6,864 nt of DNA from Nitrososphaerota archaeon (lineage in GTDB: Archaea; Thermoproteota; Nitrososphaeria; Nitrososphaerales; Nitrosopumilaceae): NCBI GenBank assembly GCA_030624325.1, contig JAUXKJ010000019.1:1-6864 (forward strand), read 5' to 3'. Each line of letters starts with the position of its first letter. Positions within the stretch are counted from its first letter, which is position 1. Positions 1 through 6,041 of the stretch are shown here, piece by piece. The notes under the pieces are model-generated. The model was not told the DNA's origin, did no database searches, and worked only from the letters and a program-made list of their open reading frames with translations. Position numbers and translations under genes: made by a program.

Positions 1-703
1 CATTGACTTTTTCGTTTTTATATGCATCTATGACATCTTTAAATGTGATTCCTTTTTCCTTCATTAAATCTACATTGATAGCCCATTTGTCTTTTGCAGA
101 GCCAAAAGTTACACTTGACTCTTGGATTGAGACTTTCCATTTGTCTTTGTATTCGGGTTCGGCATAAGTATCCAATAGTTGGTTAAAGTTTGAAACAACA
201 TTTGCAAGGTTTTCTTGCATTTTCTCAGGAGTTAGTCTTAGTTCTTTGATGAGTCGGTCTACTTTGTTAATGAAAAGAACTGGTCTGACTCTTTCATCAA
301 GTGCCATTCGGGTTACTGTTTCAGTTTGAGTCATGATTCCTTCAACAGCATCGCAAACAACAACGGCGCCATCAATCGCCCTTAGACTACGAATTACCCT
401 CCCACTAAAGTCTACGTGCCCAGGAGTATCAATCATGTTGATGACGTATTCTTTGCCTTTTTGAGAATAGTGTAATGTGACGTTAGCTTGGTAAATTGTA
501 ATACCCCTTTCTTGTTCTTCTTTATCAAAGTCCATAGCCAATGCCGAACCGGCAGCAGAAGGAGCAATTATTCCAGAATTAGCTAGAAGACTATCACTCA
601 TTGTTGTTTTACCGTGATCAACGTGAGCAATTACACCAAAATTTCGGATCTGTTCCTTATTTTTGATAATCTTCAGAACTTGTTCTGTTGACTTGTACTT
701 CAT
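1..703 (-). CDS. fusA: Translation elongation factor 2 (EF-2), N-terminal part
   Basis: This is the GTPase that moves tRNA and mRNA through the ribosome after peptide bond formation; it acts in the cytosol. The 234 codons present cover the G domain. The P-loop AHVDHGKT is at residues 26-33, switch I RGITI at 66-70, the G3 motif DTPGH at 92-96 and NKVD at 146-149. The start ([11 protein letters not shown]) matches archaeal EF-2 better than bacterial EF-G. The gene is cut by the left edge, so the remaining two thirds, including the diphthamide loop, are not visible. The ATG at 703-701 has a box A-like element about 28 bases upstream and no Shine-Dalgarno sequence, which fits a leaderless mRNA. 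The SIS-domain gene lies upstream on the same strand with a 45-base gap. Identification is very secure. Confidence 0.97.
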   Translation of the reverse strand, partial: MKYKSTEQVLKIIKNKEQIRNFGVIAHVDHGKTTMSDSLLANSGIIAPSAAGSALAMDFDKEEQERGITIYQANVTLHYSQKGKEYVINMIDTPGHVDFSGRVIRSLRAIDGAVVVCDAVEGIMTQTETVTRMALDERVRPVLFINKVDRLIKELRLTPEKMQENLANVVSNFNQLLDTYAEPEYKDKWKVSIQESSVTFGSAKDKWAINVDLMKEKGITFKDVIDAYKNEKVN

Positions 704-727
704 ATTCGCAAATCCTAGCTATTCAGC

Positions 728-735
728 TATTAAAT
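728..735 (-). promoter_or_regulatory. Box A (TATA) candidate for EF-2
   Basis: On the minus strand this reads ATTTAATA, centred about 28 bases upstream of the EF-2 ATG. That spacing would start transcription at or next to the start codon. It overlaps a short direct repeat (AGCTATT at 717-723 and 725-731). The call rests on spacing and composition only. Confidence 0.5.
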
Positions 736-748
736 CTTATGAGAAAAT

Positions 749-1657
749 TCAATAAATCATATTGTCGCTAATTTTTTTTAGTTTTTTGGATGTTACAAAA
801 TGACATTCTTTTTGTTTATTTTTCTTTGCTATGATCAAAGGGACAAGTTGTGAAAAAAAGGTGTAAAATAAAAATTGAGAGATTTTATCGGAATTTTTAA
901 AAGTGGGATGAATAACCTTTATTCCTGCTTTTTTTAAATTTTGTTTTAATCTGGAATTATACAAGTTTTTCTGCTCAAAAATAATTACAGTATCTCCGGG
1001 GACAGTAGAAAACAATTCCATATGTGAAAATTGTTCTAGTCGTTCATAAAACGCAGTGATTCCGAGAATTTCAAATATTTTTGCAGCTGCATACATAGCA
1101 ATTGGATACGTATACAAATCTCCCAAAAAAAAGACTTTTTTTCCAAGTTTAATTTTTAGGCTTTGTTTTTCTGCCTCTTTAAAAATCTTATTTGGATTTT
1201 GAATTTTGAGTTTTTTAATTAGAGAAATACATGTTAAAGCACTTTCGAGAAAACTAATACTTCCTGCTGTGAAAACGTCAGAGTTTGGAAATTTTAGAGA
1301 AATAACGTGTTTACAAGTTTTCCCAAGTTTACTTTTAGGATTAGATGTAATCGCGATTGATTTTCTAGCGAGTCGTCCAACTTTAATATTTGAAATGGTT
1401 TTTCCGGAAATCGATATGATATATACTTCATTTTTCTGTAAAAGAGATTTGTTCTTTAACAGATCTAGAGGATCGAATGCCTTAACGGCATATTTTGAAT
1501 GAGTCTCCGCCAATAAAGCTGCTGCAAATGAATCCCCTGTTCCACAAAAAATCGTATTTTTTTGAGCATTTTCAGAGAGAGGTTTTTTTAGTTTTATTTT
1601 TTTTAAAAATTTTTCCTGTAAAAAAATATCCTTTTCGTATGCTTCAATTGTTTGCAT
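749..1657 (-). CDS. SIS-domain sugar-phosphate isomerase/aminotransferase-like protein
   Basis: This 302-residue protein has two SIS (sugar isomerase) lobes, as in the isomerase half of GlmS and in archaeal phosphoglucose/phosphomannose isomerases. Lobe 1 shows FCGTGDS (37-43) and SISGKT (82-87), the phosphosugar-binding loops. Lobe 2 starts near 175 with a GlmS-like stretch: GDLYTYPIA (179-187), AAAKIFEILG (190-199), then ERLEQFSHMEL (205-215), which aligns with the GlmS region around its conserved Glu and His. There is no N-terminal glutamine amidotransferase domain, so it is not a full GlmS. The substrate cannot be read from the sequence; fructose-6-phosphate or glucose-6-phosphate handling is a guess. 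It is Lys-rich with no signal peptide, so probably cytosolic. The ATG is supported by a box A about 27 bases upstream. It lies between the DoxX-family gene and EF-2 on the same strand. Confidence 0.85.
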   Translation of the reverse strand: MQTIEAYEKDIFLQEKFLKKIKLKKPLSENAQKNTIFCGTGDSFAAALLAETHSKYAVKAFDPLDLLKNKSLLQKNEVYIISISGKTISNIKVGRLARKSIAITSNPKSKLGKTCKHVISLKFPNSDVFTAGSISFLESALTCISLIKKLKIQNPNKIFKEAEKQSLKIKLGKKVFFLGDLYTYPIAMYAAAKIFEILGITAFYERLEQFSHMELFSTVPGDTVIIFEQKNLYNSRLKQNLKKAGIKVIHPTFKNSDKISQFLFYTFFSQLVPLIIAKKNKQKECHFVTSKKLKKISDNMIY

Positions 1658-1680
1658 TTTTTTAATCTAATTTTCTGTTT

Positions 1681-1688
1681 ATATTAAA
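1681..1688 (-). promoter_or_regulatory. Box A (TATA) candidate for the SIS-domain gene
   Basis: The minus strand reads TTTAATAT, centred about 27 bases upstream of the ATG at 1657. This is the archaeal box A spacing for a leaderless transcript. No GGAGG-like site lies in between, only an A-rich run. It gives this gene a likely promoter of its own, separate from the DoxX gene upstream. Confidence 0.6.
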
Positions 1689-1732
1689 CATTCAATGAAT
1701 TAGATGCTATTTTTAAAATGAAGTGGAAAACG

Positions 1733-2170
1733 TTACTGTAAGAATCGAGGTATCTTTTTGGCAATATTAGATATTGAAACCCTGCCTGGTCCGGCGACTA
1801 TTATTGTCAAACACGCAGCAAGAAGAATCAAATCTATTTCGAATCCTCCATCGCCTGTAAGGTTAGAAGCCTGCTTTACGTAGAAGATTGCACCAAGCAT
1901 AACAATTGATAAAACGGATGCAGATATTCTTGTTAAAACTCCTACAATTAGTAAAATTCCTGAAACCGTCTCTGCAAGTGCAATTGGGATTTGCATTTCA
2001 GGTGGAAATCCTAATGGACCAGTCAAAAACCCAACAAAACCTGGATTAAATTTTCCAGTTCCGTGTGCAATAAAAATTACTCCAACAGCAGCTCTTAAAC
2101 CCCAAAATGCAATGTCAACTAGTTTATTTTCTCTAAATGTTGCTTCAGCCAACAGCTTCGCTTTTTTCAT
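1733..2170 (-). CDS. DoxX-family integral membrane protein
   Basis: This 145-residue protein has four predicted membrane helices at about 20-36, 61-79, 83-98 and 112-127. The DoxX family signature is visible: helix 1 runs into FIAHGTGKF (33-41), a Gly/Pro-rich loop follows (FLTGPLGFPPE, 48-58), then ALAETVSGILLIVGVLTR (64-81). DoxX was first described as a subunit of the archaeal terminal quinol oxidase/thiosulfate:quinone oxidoreductase, but most members have no assigned function, so a redox or quinone-linked role is only possible. The 9-residue basic C-terminal tail (KKIPRFLQ region) should be cytoplasmic. It is transcribed away from mqnD, with an 87-base shared upstream region that carries an inverted repeat. 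Two Pro and several Gly residues before helix 2 are typical of the family. Confidence 0.88.
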   Translation of the reverse strand: MKKAKLLAEATFRENKLVDIAFWGLRAAVGVIFIAHGTGKFNPGFVGFLTGPLGFPPEMQIPIALAETVSGILLIVGVLTRISASVLSIVMLGAIFYVKQASNLTGDGGFEIDLILLAACLTIIVAGPGRVSISNIAKKIPRFLQ

Positions 2171-2208
2171 CCTGAATTTAAGATAATAGCATCAAATACT
2201 TTTTAGTG

Positions 2209-2231
2209 GAGTTTCAATGTACTTGAAACTC
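2209..2231. repeat. Inverted repeat between DoxX and mqnD promoters (operator candidate)
   Basis: Two perfect 9-base arms, GAGTTTCAA (2209-2217) and TTGAAACTC (2223-2231), flank a 5-base centre TGTAC. The site lies in the 87-base divergent region: 26 bases before the mqnD ATG and 38 bases before the DoxX ATG. It sits just upstream of the positions where both box A elements would be expected. This is a suitable place for a dimeric regulator to affect both genes. Binding is inferred; the symmetry is seen directly. Confidence 0.55.
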
Positions 2232-2257
2232 TATTTTGATATTTATTACCATAGTCT

Positions 2258-3094
2258 ATGAGCAACTACGTGGAAATTTCTGTAGGACACACCCCTGATT
2301 CAGATGACGCATTCATGTTTTATGGAATGTTTACAGGTAAAGTTACTTCTCCTGATTTTACCATCAAGCATGTGATCGAAGATATTGAAAAATTAAACAG
2401 AAAGGCAATTAATCCTCAGTTAGACGTTACTGCCGTCTCTGTTCATGCATGTGCCTACATTTCTGAATACACAATTTTACGTAGTGGAGGAAGTTTTGGA
2501 ATTGGTTATGGGCCAATTGTTGTAGCAAAAAAAATGATGGATATTGATCAATTAAAAAAATCTAAAATAGCCATACCTGGGAAAATGACTTCAGCTTTTT
2601 TACTTTTGCAACTGATGATAGGCAAATTTGATTTTGTTGAGATGAATTTTAGTGAAATCCCAAATGCAATAAAAAATCAAAAAGCTGATGCAGGTCTAGT
2701 CATCCATGAAACTCAGCTATCTTATGATCAGGAAAACCTTACAAAAATTCTCGATGTGGGAGAGTGGTGGGATAAAAAAACAGGTGGACTTCCTGTTCCA
2801 CTTGGAATAAATGTAATAAAAAATCAATTAGGAAAAGAAAATATTAAAAAATTCGATACTTTCCTACGAGATTCCATCAAATATGGTTTGGAACATGAAC
2901 AAGAAGCGATAGATTATGCTATGGAATATAGCAGAGGAAAATCTCGCCAACTTATTGAAAAATTTGTAAAAATGTACGTCAACGACGTTACTGTAAATAT
3001 GGGAAATCCTGGTGAAAAATCCATTAGGCGATTATTTGAACTTGCGGCTGAAAAAAATCTTGTGTCAAATTTTGACTTGAGAATAGCAGAATAA
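2258..3094 (+). CDS. mqnD: 1,4-dihydroxy-6-naphthoate synthase family protein (MqnD)
   Basis: This 278-residue protein belongs to the MqnA/MqnD family. In the futalosine route to menaquinone, MqnD cleaves cyclic dehypoxanthinyl futalosine to 1,4-dihydroxy-6-naphthoate. Family motifs, in order: the N-terminal HTPDSDDAFMFY (11-22; bacterial MqnD has SPCPNDTFIFY here), RSGGSFGIGYGP (75-86), IPGKMTSA (106-113), LVIHE (147-151) with His150 at the position of the proposed catalytic His of the Thermus enzyme, and WWDKKTGGLPVPLG (170-183). Length is normal for the family. MqnD fits better than MqnA (chorismate dehydratase) because of the VIHE and TGGLPVPLG blocks, but archaeal members are divergent and their activity is inferred. 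There is no signal peptide, so it should be cytosolic. The ATG has no Shine-Dalgarno site; a weak TATTTTGATA about 22 bases upstream may be box A. The pathway partner mqnE lies 322 bases downstream on the other strand. Confidence 0.88.
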   Translation: MSNYVEISVGHTPDSDDAFMFYGMFTGKVTSPDFTIKHVIEDIEKLNRKAINPQLDVTAVSVHACAYISEYTILRSGGSFGIGYGPIVVAKKMMDIDQLKKSKIAIPGKMTSAFLLLQLMIGKFDFVEMNFSEIPNAIKNQKADAGLVIHETQLSYDQENLTKILDVGEWWDKKTGGLPVPLGINVIKNQLGKENIKKFDTFLRDSIKYGLEHEQEAIDYAMEYSRGKSRQLIEKFVKMYVNDVTVNMGNPGEKSIRRLFELAAEKNLVSNFDLRIAE

Positions 3095-3129
3095 TTATAA
3101 GATAAAATATAACAAAATACGTACCAGAT

Positions 3130-3411
3130 TTGCTTGTAGACAAAAAAATTTTGGTTTCAGGAATTGCTATGTTGGCTGTAGGCATTTCAATTTCGTTATA
3201 TCTTACTACGATAATGCCTATTGGAATTACTGGAATGAGTGACGAGGAGACCTTGGATCTATTACAAAAACAACGAGAAAATCAAGACCTGAATACTCTA
3301 ACTGGGTTTTTAATTGCAATTGGATTTATGTTGGTCTTGATTAGTTTTGGAGCAAGAAGGAAAAGAAAAAGCGGAGCAAAAAAAGTAGAAAAAAAACCTA
3401 CAACTGATTAA
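3130..3411 (+). CDS. Small two-helix membrane protein, unknown function
   Basis: I do not recognise this 93-residue protein. It has two hydrophobic helices, about 8-31 (ILVSGIAMLAVGIS onwards) and 57-74 (LTGFLIAIGFMLVLISFGA). They are joined by an acidic/polar loop of about 25 residues (MSDEETLDLLQKQRENQ), and a strongly basic tail follows (ARRKRK, then Lys-rich to the end). The positive-inside rule puts both ends in the cytoplasm and the loop outside. The start is TTG at 3130; the first in-frame ATG is 3169, which would cut into helix 1, so TTG is preferred. An AT-rich AAAATATA at 3104-3111 is a possible box A 22 bases upstream; otherwise it is co-transcribed with mqnD (35-base gap). Its stop codon is only 5 bases from the convergent mqnE stop. 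Placement between mqnD and mqnE hints at a quinone or membrane link, but nothing in the protein shows one. Confidence 0.75.
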   Translation: MLVDKKILVSGIAMLAVGISISLYLTTIMPIGITGMSDEETLDLLQKQRENQDLNTLTGFLIAIGFMLVLISFGARRKRKSGAKKVEKKPTTD

Positions 3412-3416
3412 AAAAA
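3410..3416 (-). terminator. T-run after mqnE stop, possible archaeal terminator
   Basis: Seven consecutive T on the minus strand follow directly after the mqnE stop codon. Archaeal RNA polymerase can terminate at such oligo-T runs without a hairpin. It lies in the 5-base gap between two convergent genes. Confidence 0.35.
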
Positions 3417-4523
3417 TTAGAATCTTTTTAAAATGTTATAGAATGTATCTCGCTGAACTGGAATTTTTCCTGATTCTTTTACCATATTTGCTAGTTCTAA
3501 AATAGAAGAGTTAGTAGATTTTCCTGCTGCCTTGTAAATCTCCTCAGAAAAAGCAGTGCCCACTAAATCATTTCCTCCATTAGCTAATGCTACTTGAGCC
3601 AATTTTTTTCCATAGGCAACCCAATAAACAGAGATATTATCAAGGGAGCCTGCCAACATTAATCGGCTAAGGGCAATAACTTTGAGATCATAAATTGAGG
3701 AACACTCATGGGTTACCAGTTTTTTTTGTTCAAGTTCAGTATTATCAAGGCTAAATTTGAGTGGGATAAATGTGATGAAACCTTGTGTTTTTTTCTGCAA
3801 ATCTCGAATTTTTATTAAATGATCTATGATATGTTCTGGTTTTTCAATATGGCCATAAAGCATTGTGACATTACTTTTCAAACCTAATTGATGGGCTTGT
3901 TCAATTGTTTCCAACCATTCTTGTCCTGTACATTTTCCCCTAACAATCTTGTCTCTAATATCTGGATGAAACAATTCTGCCCCTCCTCCAGGTAAAGAAT
4001 CAAGACCGGCAGATTTTAGGCGCGAAAGGATTTCTTTAACTGAATTTTTTGTTAGTTTTGAAAGATAAAAAATCTCAGCTGCAGTAAAGGCCTTTATTGT
4101 TAGGTCTGGATGGTTTTGTTTTATAATTTTCATCATGTCTTCATAATAATCAAGCGGTAATTTTGGATGAAAACCTCCTACAATGTGTACTTCTGTTGCG
4201 CCCATTTTTTTTGCTAAAGCAACTCTTTGTTCAATTTGTTGTGATGTCAGAGTATAAACATCATCTTCACTTCCATTTCTATAAAATGCGCACATGGGAC
4301 AACTAGCTGCGCAAACATTAGTGTAATTCATGTAATAAGATGCAGTAAAACTAACTGTATCGCCTACAAGATTTTGTCTTGCTTTATCTGCAACTGCTCC
4401 TAAAATATGAGGATTATCATATTTCATTAATTCTAATCCATCGTTATATGACAACTCTTCACCAGCCATAGCACGATCTAAGGCTTGTGATTCACCAACT
4501 AATTGTTCTAGCACGGCATCCAT
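3417..4523 (-). CDS. mqnE: Aminofutalosine synthase MqnE (radical SAM)
   Basis: This 368-residue radical SAM enzyme adds the 5'-deoxyadenosyl radical to 3-[(1-carboxyvinyl)oxy]benzoate to make 6-amino-6-deoxyfutalosine, an early step of futalosine-dependent menaquinone synthesis. The cluster-binding motif is CX3CX2C: C71, C75, C78 in NYTNVCAASCPMCAFYR (66-82). Downstream are VHIVGGFHP (112-120), IKAFTAAEI (143-151), LDSLPGGGAELF (174-185), SNVTMLYGHIE (217-227) and FITFIPLKF (249-257). KAFTA.EI, LPGGGAE and TMLYGHIE separate MqnE from the related MqnC (HSFSPPEI, SIPGGGAE, TMMYGHVE) and from CofH. Length fits the family. The ATG at 4523 keeps the usual N-terminal helix. A TATA-like ATATAAAATTT is only about 19 bases upstream, so a start at the in-frame GTG of codon 4 is a minor alternative. 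It shares a 75-base upstream region with the divergent zinc-finger gene. Confidence 0.93.
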   Translation of the reverse strand: MDAVLEQLVGESQALDRAMAGEELSYNDGLELMKYDNPHILGAVADKARQNLVGDTVSFTASYYMNYTNVCAASCPMCAFYRNGSEDDVYTLTSQQIEQRVALAKKMGATEVHIVGGFHPKLPLDYYEDMMKIIKQNHPDLTIKAFTAAEIFYLSKLTKNSVKEILSRLKSAGLDSLPGGGAELFHPDIRDKIVRGKCTGQEWLETIEQAHQLGLKSNVTMLYGHIEKPEHIIDHLIKIRDLQKKTQGFITFIPLKFSLDNTELEQKKLVTHECSSIYDLKVIALSRLMLAGSLDNISVYWVAYGKKLAQVALANGGNDLVGTAFSEEIYKAAGKSTNSSILELANMVKESGKIPVQRDTFYNILKRF

Positions 4524-4598
4524 GAATTTGTCTACAAATATAAAATTTCCATGTATCTAAATATCAAAAATTAAGTACTATTTCTATTCCAATAGTTT

Positions 4599-4772
4599 AT
4601 GGTACTTCCATTAGTTGATGAAGACAAGCCAAAATGCTATGTTTGTCACGAAGGATTTGAAAATATTGAAGATTTGCGAAGTCATCAGGAAACTGCTCAT
4701 AAAGATTTCTTTGAGTTTCATAAAAAGAATGACAAAAGAGAACCTGCTCCAGGAGACGTAACTGTATTTTAA
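4599..4772 (+). CDS. Small single C2H2 zinc-finger protein
   Basis: This 57-residue protein starts MVLPLVDEDKPKCYVCHEGF. It holds one classic C2H2 finger: C13, C16, H29, H34, spacing C-X2-C-X12-H-X4-H, with the usual hydrophobic core positions F20 and L26. Acidic and lysine-rich flanks follow, and it ends PGDVTVF. Such mini-finger proteins are frequent in archaea and may bind DNA, RNA or protein; the partner here is unknown. Its ATG has a weak AT-rich element (AAATTAAG) at the leaderless box A spacing and no Shine-Dalgarno site. It diverges from mqnE, so a regulatory link to that gene is possible but unproven. The TAA stop overlaps the TAA of the convergent TPR gene in the shared TTAA at 4769-4772. 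The frame is open throughout and the finger is intact, so I consider it real. Confidence 0.85.
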   Translation: MVLPLVDEDKPKCYVCHEGFENIEDLRSHQETAHKDFFEFHKKNDKREPAPGDVTVF

Positions 4773-5242
4773 ATTTCCATTATTCTACTAGCTTTTAGGA
4801 TTTCAAGTGCTTTCTTGTGGCTAATTTGAGCAAGATCATAATCACTATCAAGTTTTAGGGCTTGTTTGAATAATTTCAAAGCATCTTGTACTTGGCCAAT
4901 CTCTCCAAGAGATAATCCTTTGTAAGCTAATGCCATAGTACAATTTTTATCAATTTTTAAAGCAAGGTCATAGCAATTTATTGCTTCAATATATTTTCCA
5001 AGAGAATGTAAAGAGGAACCTTTGTTAACAAGCGCATCAATGTTGTTTGGCTCCAATTCTAATGCTTTGTTATACAATTTTAGAGAACTTTCAAGTTTGT
5101 TTAGGTTTTGTAATGTTACACCCTTGTCAATCAATGCATTAATGTTTGTAGGCATTTCTTGTAAAATCAAATCAAAATATTTTAAGGCTTTTTGATAATC
5201 GCCATCTTGACAAAGTTCATAGGCCATATTCAAGTAATCCAT
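4769..5242 (-). CDS. TPR-repeat protein, four repeats
   Basis: This 157-residue protein consists almost entirely of tetratricopeptide repeats in 34-residue register: about 1-34, 35-68, 69-102 and 103-136, followed by a capping helix (LAQISHKKALEILKASRI). Each repeat shows the consensus G/A-Y/L-A-F-A-P pattern, for example KALELEPNNIDALVNKGSSL and YKGLSLGEIGQ...ALKLFKQALKLD. TPR arrays are protein-protein interaction scaffolds; the partner cannot be deduced. It has no signal peptide or membrane helix and is probably cytosolic. ATATTATT on the minus strand at 5273-5266 lies about 27 bases before the ATG and is a likely box A, so the gene probably has its own promoter although a second TPR gene lies 83 bases upstream on the same strand. 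Confidence 0.87.
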   Translation of the reverse strand: MDYLNMAYELCQDGDYQKALKYFDLILQEMPTNINALIDKGVTLQNLNKLESSLKLYNKALELEPNNIDALVNKGSSLHSLGKYIEAINCYDLALKIDKNCTMALAYKGLSLGEIGQVQDALKLFKQALKLDSDYDLAQISHKKALEILKASRIMEI

Positions 5243-5265
5243 ATCTAATTTTATAATCCTCTACA

Positions 5266-5273
5266 AATAATAT
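5266..5273 (-). promoter_or_regulatory. Box A (TATA) candidate for the four-repeat TPR gene
   Basis: The minus strand reads ATATTATT, centred about 27 bases before the ATG at 5242, preceded by an A-run. The 83-base gap between the two TPR genes holds nothing else that I can see. Confidence 0.45.
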
Positions 5274-5325
5274 TTTTTTGATTCTACTGTTGACTCATTG
5301 TCAATAAAAAATCACCAAATTCAAA

Positions 5326-5553
5326 TCAAGATGCAGTTTTATCTCTAGGTTCAATTTCTAATGATTTATTAAAACACTCTATTGCTTCATCATATCTGCC
5401 CATACTTCTAAGTGCAACACCTTTATGATTCCACAATTCTGGGTTTTTCTGATCAAGTAAAAGCGCTTGTTCAAAAAATCCTAAAGCATCTTCAAAATTA
5501 CCCTCTTGCAATAACACTTCCCCCTTTTTTACTAGAGTACCTATTTCGTCCAC
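5326..5553 (-). CDS. Short TPR-repeat protein, two repeats
   Basis: This 75-residue protein carries two TPR units at about 5-38 and 39-72 (AALGFFEQALLLD-like helix pairs, then WNHKGVALRSMGRYDEAIECF), ending in EIEPRDKTAS. The start is GTG at 5553-5551: going upstream there is no other ATG, GTG or TTG before an in-frame TAA. The second repeat is a near-consensus TPR, so this looks functional although two repeats are few for a stable domain; it may work as an oligomer or with the neighbouring TPR protein. It is transcribed divergently from the receiver-domain gene, and its box A overlaps a perfect palindrome (TTTTAAAC centred about 28 bases upstream of the GTG). A shared signalling role with the receiver protein is an inference from position only. 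Confidence 0.8.
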   Translation of the reverse strand: MDEIGTLVKKGEVLLQEGNFEDALGFFEQALLLDQKNPELWNHKGVALRSMGRYDEAIECFNKSLEIEPRDKTAS

Positions 5554-5561
5554 TCCACTTG

Positions 5562-5590
5562 AAACAATTGTTTGTATGTTTTAAACATAC
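5562..5590. promoter_or_regulatory. Two abutting palindromes in the TPR/REC divergent promoter
   Basis: AAACAATTGTTT at 5562-5573 is a perfect 12-base palindrome. Immediately next to it, GTATGTTTTAAACATAC at 5574-5590 has 8-base arms around one central T. The second contains TTTTAAAC, at box A distance from the GTG of the two-repeat TPR gene, so a bound protein could block TBP there. The site ends 14 bases before the box A candidate of the receiver gene. The symmetry is seen; operator function is inferred. Confidence 0.55.
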
Positions 5591-5603
5591 TTGTGTTAAA
5601 GGA

Positions 5604-5611
5604 TTTAAAAT
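5604..5611 (+). promoter_or_regulatory. Box A (TATA) candidate for the receiver-domain gene
   Basis: TTTAAAAT is centred about 24 bases before the ATG at 5632 but only about 15 bases before the in-frame ATG at 5623. Archaeal box A to start spacing therefore favours 5632 as the start of a leaderless transcript. Confidence 0.55.
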
Positions 5612-5631
5612 TCAGATTAAAAATGAATACA

Positions 5632-6015
5632 ATGTCACAAAGTATACTGATTGCAGAAGATAATGATTTTACAGCATTGCAATATGATAAGATCTTAAGA
5701 AAATATGGCCATCAAGTAACAATTACTAAAGATGGAAAAGAATGCTTACGCAAGTATGAAGATGAAAATAAGAAAAACAAAAATGACTATGAAAGTCCAT
5801 TTGATGTCGTAATACTTGATCATTCTATGCCTAAAAAGAAAGGGAAAGAAGTTGCAGTGGATATTCTAAAAATTAATCCCAATCAAAGAATAATTTTTGC
5901 CTCAGCTTATAATGTAATAGATGATAACGAGTCAGTAGATGATTTTGAAGAAAATTTTGAATTCCTTCAAAAACCTTTTTCGTTACAAAAATTTGTTAGA
6001 CAGATAGGAAATTAG
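5632..6015 (+). CDS. Stand-alone response-regulator receiver (REC) protein
   Basis: This 127-residue protein is a single CheY-like receiver domain with no output domain. The key residues are present: the acidic pair E9-D10 in ILIAEDND, the phospho-acceptor D63 in VVILDHSMP (59-67), S91 in FASAY (89-93) followed by the aromatic Y93, and K114 in LQKPF (112-116). It should be phosphorylated by a histidine kinase, none of which is in the window, and signal through protein contacts. Between helix 2 and strand 3 it has a longer, highly charged stretch (YEDENKKNKNDYESP, 42-56) than typical CheY. The start at 5632 is chosen because box A lies 24 bases upstream and because MSQSILIAED is the normal beginning of a REC fold; 5623 (three residues longer) is possible, while 5572 would place the promoter inside the gene. 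Confidence 0.9.
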   Translation: MSQSILIAEDNDFTALQYDKILRKYGHQVTITKDGKECLRKYEDENKKNKNDYESPFDVVILDHSMPKKKGKEVAVDILKINPNQRIIFASAYNVIDDNESVDDFEENFEFLQKPFSLQKFVRQIGN

Positions 6016-6041
6016 TTAATTCATAGACAATTCAATAGAAA

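Noticed and set aside
1206..1502. Plus-strand open frame of 98 codons
   Set aside because: It lies wholly inside the SIS-domain gene on the other strand, shows no domain pattern, and the minus-strand frame carries clear SIS motifs.
3417..4523. Radical SAM gene as MqnC or CofH
   Set aside because: KAFTAAEI, LDSLPGGGAELF and SNVTMLYGHIE are MqnE-type. MqnC would have SFSPPEI and SIPGGGAE, and CofH lacks this combination.
5412..5663. Plus-strand open frame of 83 codons
   Set aside because: It is opposite the two-repeat TPR gene and runs into the receiver gene in another frame. Both real genes have recognisable domains.
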